From NCBI RefSeq assembly GCF_004135735.1, contig NZ_CP012670.1:9681501-9745500 (forward strand): a stretch of 64,000 bases of DNA. The letters run 5' to 3'. The notes under the pieces are model-generated. The model saw nothing but the letters and a program-made list of their open reading frames with translations. It was not told the origin of the DNA and searched no databases. Origin of the DNA: Sorangium cellulosum. Lineage in GTDB: Bacteria > Myxococcota_A > Polyangia > Polyangiales > Polyangiaceae. The position numbers were made by a program, and so were the translations under genes. Below, one piece after another: positions 58,851-64,000 of the stretch; the stretch's first letter is position 1; the number at the start of each line of letters is the position of its first letter.

Positions 58851-59888
58851 ATGAAGGGAGGCGGCCTACCGGAGCAGGGAGACGCGCGGGACCGCGCGGC
58901 CGGTCCCGCGGGCGCGCTCGGGATCCCGGCCGCCGAGGCGCTCGCGGTCCTCCGGGCGATGTTGCTCATCCGCCGCTTCGAGGAGCGGTGCGCCGAGCTG
59001 TACACCCTGCAGAAGATCCGCGGCTTTCTCCACCTGTACATCGGCGAGGAGGCGGTGGTCGTCGGGGCGGTGCGGGCGCTCGACGAGGACGACGCGGTGG
59101 TGGCCGCCTACCGCGAGCACGGGCACGCGCTCCAGCGCGGGGTCTCGCCCGCCGCGGCGATGGCCGAGATGTTCGGCAAGGCGACCGGCTGCGCCCGCGG
59201 GCGCGGGGGGTCGATGCACCTGTTCTGCGCGGAGCGGCGCTTCTACGGGGGGTACGCCATCGTGGCGGGCGGGCTGCCCATCGCGGTGGGGCTCGCGCTC
59301 GCGGACGAGCTCGCCGGCCGGCGCCGGGTCACCGCGGTGTTCTTCGGCGACGGCGCGACCGACGAGGGGGAGTTCCACGAGTCGCTGAACCTGGCGGCGC
59401 TCTGGCGCTTGCCGGTGCTCTTCCTGTGCGAGAACAACCAGTATGCGATGGGGACCGCGCTCGCGCGGCACGCGGCGAACCCGCGGCTCATCGACGTGCC
59501 GGCGGCGCACCGCGTGCCGGGGGAGCAGGTCGACGGCATGGATGTCCTCGCGGTGGAGCAGGCCGTGCGGCGGGCGGCGGCGGCCGTGAGGGAGGGAGGG
59601 GGGCCCCGGTTCCTCGAGGTGCTGACGTACCGGTTCCGGGCGCACTCGATGTACGACACCGAGAAATACCGGGACAAGAGCGAGGTCGCGGCGTGGCGGA
59701 GGCGGGATCCGATCGCGCTGTTCGTCGCGCGGCTGCGGGCGGAGGGGGTGCTCGGGGAGGAGGAGCTCGGGCGGCTCGAGGGGGAGGTCGCGGGGGAGGT
59801 GGAGGCGGCCGTGAGGGCGGCGGAGGAAGCGCCGGTCGAGCCGGTGGAGGAGCTGACGCGGTTGGTTTATGCGCGGGAGGTGCCGTGA
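58851..59888 (+). CDS. pdhA: Thiamine-dependent dehydrogenase E1 alpha subunit (pyruvate or acetoin)
   Basis: 345 residues. It is the decarboxylating subunit (with E1 beta) of a 2-oxo acid or acetoin dehydrogenase complex. The thiamine diphosphate motif GDGATDEGEFHES...CENNQYAMGT is complete. YIGEEAVVVGAV, GRGGSMHLF and the phosphorylation-loop equivalent YRFRAHSMYDTEKYR are present. The start at 58851 (ATG) is preferred over an in-frame GTG at 58797. GGAG lies about 11 bases upstream and the first 25 residues are non-conserved either way. First gene of the pdhA-pdhB-pdhC-acp-prs operon. Confidence 0.92.
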   Translation: MKGGGLPEQGDARDRAAGPAGALGIPAAEALAVLRAMLLIRRFEERCAELYTLQKIRGFLHLYIGEEAVVVGAVRALDEDDAVVAAYREHGHALQRGVSPAAAMAEMFGKATGCARGRGGSMHLFCAERRFYGGYAIVAGGLPIAVGLALADELAGRRRVTAVFFGDGATDEGEFHESLNLAALWRLPVLFLCENNQYAMGTALARHAANPRLIDVPAAHRVPGEQVDGMDVLAVEQAVRRAAAAVREGGGPRFLEVLTYRFRAHSMYDTEKYRDKSEVAAWRRRDPIALFVARLRAEGVLGEEELGRLEGEVAGEVEAAVRAAEEAPVEPVEELTRLVYAREVP

Positions 59889-59889
59889 C

Positions 59890-60876
59890 GTGACGAGGAC
59901 GGCGACGTACCGCGAGGCGGTCCGGTCCGGGCTGCGCGAGGCGCTCCGGCGCGAGCCGCGGGCCTTCCTGATGGGCGAGGACGTGGGCCGCTACGGGGGC
60001 GCCTACGCGTGCAGCGCCGGCCTGCTCGAGGAGTTCGGCCCGGCGCGCGTCCGCGACACGCCGCTCGCCGAGTCGACCTTCGTCGGCGCGGGCATCGGCG
60101 CCGCCCTCGGCGGGGCGCGCCCGATCGTCGAGGTGATGACGATCAACTTCAGCCTGCTCGCGCTCGACCAGATCGTGAACAACGGGGCGGCGCTCCGGCA
60201 CATGTCCGGCGGGCAGCTCTCCATCCCGCTCGTCGTGCGCATGGCCACGGGCGGCGGGCGCCAGCTCGCCGCGCAGCACTCGCACAGCCTGGAGAACTGG
60301 TACGCGCACGTGCCCGGGCTCAAGGCGCTCGCGCCCGCCACCGTGCAGGACGCGCGCGACATGCTGCTCGCGGGGCTCGACGATCCGGATCCGGTGCTCG
60401 TCTTCGAGCACCAGTACCTGTACCCGATGGAGGGGGAGCTCGACGAGGAGGCGCGGCCCGCGGACCCGTTCCGCGCGGCGGTGCGGCGCGCGGGCCGCGA
60501 CGTGAGCCTGATCGCGCACGGCGGCTCGGTCCCGAAGGCGCTCGCGGCGGCCGAGCAGCTCGCGGGGCGCGGCGTCGAGGCCGAGGTGCTGGACCTCCGG
60601 TGCCTGCGGCCGCTCGACGGGGAGGCGATCCTCGCCACGGTGCGGCGGACGCACCGCGCCGTGCTCGTCGACGAGGGGTGGCGCAGCGGCAGCCTGGCCG
60701 CCGAGGTGAGCGCGCGCATCATGGAGGGCGCGTTCTACGAGCTCGACGCGCCGGTCGCGCGGGTGTGCAGCGCCGAGGTGCCGATCCCCTACGCGCGCCA
60801 CCTCGAGGAGGCGGCGCTGCCGCAGGTCCCGGGCATCGTCGCCGCGGTGGAGAGGGCGGTGGGGCGCGATGGCTGA
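59890..60876 (+). CDS. pdhB: Thiamine-dependent dehydrogenase E1 beta subunit
   Basis: 328 residues. It partners with E1 alpha to form the alpha2-beta2 E1. Family motifs include TYREAVRSGLREAL, MGEDVGRYGG, TPLAESTFVGAGIGAALGG, MATGGGRQLAAQHSHSLE and the transketolase C-terminal part LRCLRPLDGEAI. The GTG start at 59890 lies one base after the pdhA stop, with GGGAGG upstream. An ATG at 59869 that would overlap pdhA is the alternative. QHSHSLE is typical of pyruvate and acetoin enzymes. Confidence 0.93.
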   Translation: MTRTATYREAVRSGLREALRREPRAFLMGEDVGRYGGAYACSAGLLEEFGPARVRDTPLAESTFVGAGIGAALGGARPIVEVMTINFSLLALDQIVNNGAALRHMSGGQLSIPLVVRMATGGGRQLAAQHSHSLENWYAHVPGLKALAPATVQDARDMLLAGLDDPDPVLVFEHQYLYPMEGELDEEARPADPFRAAVRRAGRDVSLIAHGGSVPKALAAAEQLAGRGVEAEVLDLRCLRPLDGEAILATVRRTHRAVLVDEGWRSGSLAAEVSARIMEGAFYELDAPVARVCSAEVPIPYARHLEEAALPQVPGIVAAVERAVGRDG

Positions 60877-62200
60877 GTTCCTGATGCCCTCGCTCGGCGC
60901 GGACATGGAGGCCGGCACGCTGGTGCGGTGGCGCCGCGCGGCGGGGGATCGCGTCGCGCGCGACGACGTGATCGCCGAGGTGGAGACCGAGAAGGGGCTC
61001 GTGGAGGTCGAGGTGTTCACGAGCGGCGTGATCGAGCGGCTCCTGGTGGAGCCCGGGCAGAGGGTGCCCGTGGGGACGCCGCTGGCCGTGATCGGAGAAG
61101 AGCACGAGGCGGCGGGCGCCGCGCCGCTGGCCGCCGCGGCCGCGCCACAGGCCGCCGCGCCACAGGCCGCCGCGGCCGCGCCACAGGCCGCCGCGGCCGC
61201 GCCACAGGCCGCCGCGCCCGCCGCGCCCGCCGCGCCCGCCGCGCCCGCCGCGCCGGCGGCGCCGTCCCCTCCCCCGGCGTCCGGGCCGCAGCCCGCCGGG
61301 CCGCAGGCCGTTGCGCCGCCACCCGCGGCGCCCGCGCGGGGAGCGCGCGTGTCGCCGCGCGCGCGGCGGCGGGCGCAGGAGCTCGGCGTCGAGCTCGCGC
61401 AGATCCAGGGGACCGGACCGGACGGCGCCGTCGAGGCCGCGGATGTCGAGCGGGCGGCGGCCGCCTCCGCCCCGAAAGAGGCGGCGGCCGCCTCCGCCCC
61501 GAAAGAGGCGGCGGCCGCCTCCGCCCCGAAAGAGGCGGCGGCGCGCATGCGCCGGGCGATCGCGGCGGCGATGGCCCGCTCGAAGCGCGAGGCGCCGCAC
61601 GTTTACCTCGGCACGACCATCGACCTGGGCGCGGCCCTCGCCTGGATCGAGCGGGAGAACGCGGCGCGCGGCGTGGCGGACCGGCTCCTGCCGGGCGCGC
61701 TGCTCCTCAAGGCGGCGGCGCTCGCGCTGCGCGACGTCCCCGAGCTGAACGCCCGCTGGCAAGGCGACGAGGCGCCGCCCGCCCCGCGGATCCACCTCGG
61801 CGTGGCGGTGTCGCTCCGGGGCGGCGGGCTCGTGGCGCCGGCGCTGCACGACGCGGACCGGCTGCCGCTCGCCGAGCTCATGGCCGCCCTGAAGGACCTG
61901 GTCCAGCGCGCCCGGGCCGGCACGCTCCGGAGCTCCGAGATGAGCGACCCCACGATCACCGTCACCAGCCTCGGGGAGCGCGGCGTGGAGACGGTCTTCC
62001 CCGTCATCTTCCCGCCGCAGGTGGCCATCGTCGGGTTCGGCAAGATCGCCGAGCGGCCGTGGGTCGTCGACGGCCGCGTGGCGCCGCGGCCGCTCGTGAG
62101 CGCCACGCTCGCCGCGGATCACCGCGTGACGGACGGCCACCGGGCGGCCGCCTACCTCGCGTCGATCGACGCGCTCCTGCAACGACCGGAGGGGCTGTGA
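60869..62200 (+). CDS. pdhC: Dihydrolipoamide acyltransferase (E2)
   Basis: 443 residues. One N-terminal lipoyl domain has VETEKGLVEVEV (lipoyl-lysine K42). A long Ala/Pro linker (about 85-150) leads to the E1/E3-binding domain (VSPRARRRAQELGVELAQIQ, about 160-195). A second linker consists of three identical 9-residue repeats. The catalytic acyltransferase domain has ADHRVTDGH (H418, D422). It transfers the acyl group from E1 to CoA. The ATG overlaps the pdhB stop by eight bases. No E3 (lipoamide dehydrogenase) gene lies in the operon. Confidence 0.94.
   Translation: MAEFLMPSLGADMEAGTLVRWRRAAGDRVARDDVIAEVETEKGLVEVEVFTSGVIERLLVEPGQRVPVGTPLAVIGEEHEAAGAAPLAAAAAPQAAAPQAAAAAPQAAAAAPQAAAPAAPAAPAAPAAPAAPSPPPASGPQPAGPQAVAPPPAAPARGARVSPRARRRAQELGVELAQIQGTGPDGAVEAADVERAAAASAPKEAAAASAPKEAAAASAPKEAAARMRRAIAAAMARSKREAPHVYLGTTIDLGAALAWIERENAARGVADRLLPGALLLKAAALALRDVPELNARWQGDEAPPAPRIHLGVAVSLRGGGLVAPALHDADRLPLAELMAALKDLVQRARAGTLRSSEMSDPTITVTSLGERGVETVFPVIFPPQVAIVGFGKIAERPWVVDGRVAPRPLVSATLAADHRVTDGHRAAAYLASIDALLQRPEGL
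61454..61534 (+). repeat. Three identical 27-bp tandem repeats inside pdhC
   Basis: Units 61454-61480, 61481-61507 and 61508-61534 are base-identical, each encoding AAAASAPKE. They form the flexible linker between the peripheral-subunit-binding domain and the catalytic domain of E2. A second low-complexity Ala/Pro/Gln stretch lies at about 61120-61260. Confidence 0.93.
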
Positions 62201-62203
62201 CCC

Positions 62204-62461
62204 ATGGACAGGGGTGAGATCGAGGCCGTCGTGCGCCGGGAGCTCCAGCGCATCGCGCCGGAGGCGGACATCGAGGCGCTCGACGCGGGCGGCGACGTCC
62301 GCGAGGAGCTCGACATCGACTCGATGGATCTCCTGCGCTTCGTGACGGCCCTGGACGCGCAGCTCGGCGTGAGCGTGCCCGAGTCGGACTACCGGCGGAT
62401 CACCACGGTCCGCGGGTGCACCGACTACGTCGCGGAGAAGCTCGGGCGGCGAGGGGCGTGA
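62204..62461 (+). CDS. Acyl carrier protein
   Basis: 85 residues. It is a stand-alone ACP with phosphopantetheine site ELDIDSMDLLRF (S40) and the helix pattern of type II ACPs (IEAVVRRELQRIAPEADIEAL). The ATG is three bases after the pdhC stop, so it is cotranscribed with the dehydrogenase genes. It has DSM where housekeeping AcpP has DSL, and it is not beside fatty acid synthesis genes. Its partner is unknown. It may carry an acyl group delivered by the E1/E2 system. Confidence 0.92.
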   Translation: MDRGEIEAVVRRELQRIAPEADIEALDAGGDVREELDIDSMDLLRFVTALDAQLGVSVPESDYRRITTVRGCTDYVAEKLGRRGA

Positions 62462-62471
62462 CGGCCAGGCC

Positions 62472-63425
62472 ATGGATCTCTGCCTCTTCGCCGGCACCGC
62501 CAACCCCCCGCTCGCGCAGGCGGTGGCGGCGCGCCTCGGCGTCGGCCTGGGCGACGCCCTGGTGCGCCGCTTCGCGGACGGCGAGCTCCACGTGCAGCTC
62601 CGGCAGAGCGTGCGCGGGCAGGACGTGTACCTCCTCCAGCCGACGAGCCCGCCGGTCGACGAGCACCTCCTCGAGCTGCTGTTCCTCGCGGACGCGTGTC
62701 GCCGCGCGGGGGCCGCTCGCGTGACGGCGGTCGTGCCGTATTTCGGCTATGCCCGCCACGACCGCCGCGCCTCGGGGAGGGAGCCGGTGGGGGCCCGGCT
62801 CGTCGCGGACCTCCTCGGCTCGGCGGGGCTCGCGCGCGTGGTGGCCGTCGACCTCCACAGCGCGGCGCTCGAGGGGTTCTTCTCGATCCCGCTCGAGCAC
62901 CTGAGCGCCGCGTCGCTCCTCTCGGACGCGGCGAGGCCCTGGACCTCCGACCGCACCGTCGTGGTGGCGCCGGACCTCGGGGCCGCGAAGCTCGCCGATC
63001 GCTATGCGCGGCTCCTCCACGCGCCAGCCGCCGTCGTGCACAAGACACGCCTCAGCGGCGAGGACGTCAGCGTCCACGCGATCACGGGCGATGTCCGGGG
63101 GCGGTCGCCCCTCCTGGTCGACGACATGATCAGCACCGGAGGGACGATCGAGGCCGCGGTGAAGGCGTTGCTCGCGGCGGGCTGCGCGCCGGACATCGTC
63201 GTCCTCGCGACGCACGCCCTGCTCGTCGGCCCGGCGGCGGCCCGGCTCTCCGCGCTCCCGGTGCGCCGCTTCCTCGCGACCGACAGCGTCGTCGCCGCCG
63301 CCTGTCCGGCCATCCCTGCGGAGATCGTGCGCCTGGACGGGCTGCTGGCCGAGGCGATCCGGCTCCTCCATGACGGCGGGTCGCTGGAGGGGCTGCTCGC
63401 GCACGGAGGGGGCGCGTCGCACTAG
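62472..63425 (+). CDS. prs: Ribose-phosphate pyrophosphokinase (PRPP synthase)
   Basis: 317 residues, the normal family length. It makes PRPP from ribose 5-phosphate and ATP. Motifs are RRFADGELHVQLRQSVRGQD, VVPYFGYARHDRR (catalytic loop region), VAVDLHSAALEGFF (metal site) and the PRPP loop LLVDDMISTGGT. The family's usual catalytic-loop Lys/Arg pair maps to HKTRLSGEDVS, with K-x-R present. The gene is 10 bases after the ACP stop. It is the last gene of the operon. Its product could feed the PRTase fusion encoded earlier in the window, but that link is speculative. Confidence 0.93.
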   Translation: MDLCLFAGTANPPLAQAVAARLGVGLGDALVRRFADGELHVQLRQSVRGQDVYLLQPTSPPVDEHLLELLFLADACRRAGAARVTAVVPYFGYARHDRRASGREPVGARLVADLLGSAGLARVVAVDLHSAALEGFFSIPLEHLSAASLLSDAARPWTSDRTVVVAPDLGAAKLADRYARLLHAPAAVVHKTRLSGEDVSVHAITGDVRGRSPLLVDDMISTGGTIEAAVKALLAAGCAPDIVVLATHALLVGPAAARLSALPVRRFLATDSVVAAACPAIPAEIVRLDGLLAEAIRLLHDGGSLEGLLAHGGGASH

Positions 63426-64000
63426 AGACGTCGGGGAAAAAAAAGCCCGCCGCGCCCGGGGAGAGCGACGGTCCGCCGACGGTGGCGCCCTGGAGCATTC
63501 CCGAAGTCTGTCGCCTGACCTTGCGCCGGGCCTACGGCTGCTTGTCGAGAGAGTAGGTTGTTTGGGCTTCGAGCTCCGAGACCGAGGGATCCCCTCATTC
63601 TCCGCGACGAAACTCGTTGAATTCGATGGTCGCAGAGGGCTGCCCACCGTTGCCAGCTGCAGGCCCACTGGCCACAGCAATCGTCGAGACCTTCATCGAA
63701 GCGAAGAACCGTGTCATGCGAGTGAGACACCGCCGACCGGAATGCACATTGAAAGGAGGCGACCACCGAGCTTAGCGCATATGCCGCTGGTCCGAGCGAC
63801 ACATGACGACCCTCGCGAAGAACGTCGGCATCTGAAGGTCGATACGGTCAAGCGCCGGACGCAATCGCCCTGTCACCAGGGGCTCTCCTGGTACGACCGC
63901 ATTCCCACTCTGCGCGAGGGCCGGCTTCGGTCCCTCATGATTGCCTTCGATTGCATCGTCCGGGAGCACGCCGTCTCCCTCGAGATCCTCCCCATTATCC
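63426..64000. other. Lower-GC right end without recognisable gene
   Basis: 575 bases whose codon composition is less GC-biased than the rest of the window. On the plus strand a frame from ATG 63742 (or ATG 63781) stays open to the window edge and includes HQGLSWYDRIPTLREGRLRS. A 49-residue frame runs 63626-63775. A 65-residue minus frame covers 63772-63969. I recognise none of them. The plus frame may be the start of a real gene that continues beyond the window. Confidence 0.35.
63431..63466 (-). terminator. Possible minus-strand terminator
   Basis: On the minus strand a GC-rich stretch able to form a short stem (CCCG/CGGG) is followed by a run of eight Ts, six bases beyond the prs stop. It would end a transcript coming from the right. 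The stem is short, so this is a weak call. Confidence 0.3.

Overview
The window is very GC-rich DNA with strongly GC-biased third codon positions and long antisense shadow frames. It carries a giant cis-AT modular type I polyketide synthase (PKS) of the myxobacterial style. A Sorangium-like (Polyangiales) myxobacterium is the best guess. This is an inference from composition and PKS architecture, because no rRNA or other marker gene lies in the window.

Region 1 (1-34.4 kb, all minus strand) is a PKS operon. It begins with an acyl-CoA-dehydrogenase-fold flavoprotein (32873-34039). A 318-bp leader with several hairpins follows, then a 9222-residue PKS (4886-32554). That protein has a mixed loading/first module (ACP-KS-AT-AT-DH-KR-ACP), modules 2 and 3 (KS-AT-DH-KR-ACP), module 4 (KS-AT-KR-ACP), module 5 (KS-AT-DH-KR-ACP) and a C-terminal docking tail. 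A translationally coupled second PKS (module 6: KS-AT-DH-KR...) runs off the left edge. Signature motifs predict malonyl units in modules 1, 2, 4 and 5 and methylmalonyl units in modules 3 and 6. The nascent chain would be rich in E double bonds and interrupted by one hydroxyl from module 4. The starter unit cannot be read from the motifs. The end of the assembly line lies outside the window, and I cannot match it to a known product.

Region 2 (34.4-40.9 kb) is mixed: a gene-free stretch, a DUF2834-like membrane protein, an SDR oxidoreductase, a 29-bp tandem repeat, the ferrous iron uptake pair feoA-feoB, and a sugar-porter MFS transporter.

Region 3 (40.9-63.4 kb) looks like a stress, dormancy and energy-metabolism island. 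It holds a phosphoribosyltransferase/hydrolase fusion, a two-CBS-domain protein, a ferritin-like protein, PEP synthase, a divergent pyruvoyl-arginine decarboxylase/agmatinase pair, a cation P-type ATPase, a GAF-PAS-PAS histidine kinase, acetyl-CoA synthetase, a cupin lipoprotein, a DUF981-like membrane protein, Hsp20, a groEL C-terminal relic and a DisA_N-type nucleotidyl cyclase. It ends with an operon pdhA-pdhB-pdhC-acp-prs. Several members (PRTase/hydrolase fusion, CBS, CtpF-like ATPase, Hsp20) recall the mycobacterial DosR dormancy set. Intragenic Ala/Pro minisatellites occur in feoB, ppsA and pdhC, and a 130-bp near-perfect palindrome separates the DUF981 and hsp20 genes. The last 0.57 kb is lower in GC and has no recognisable gene.
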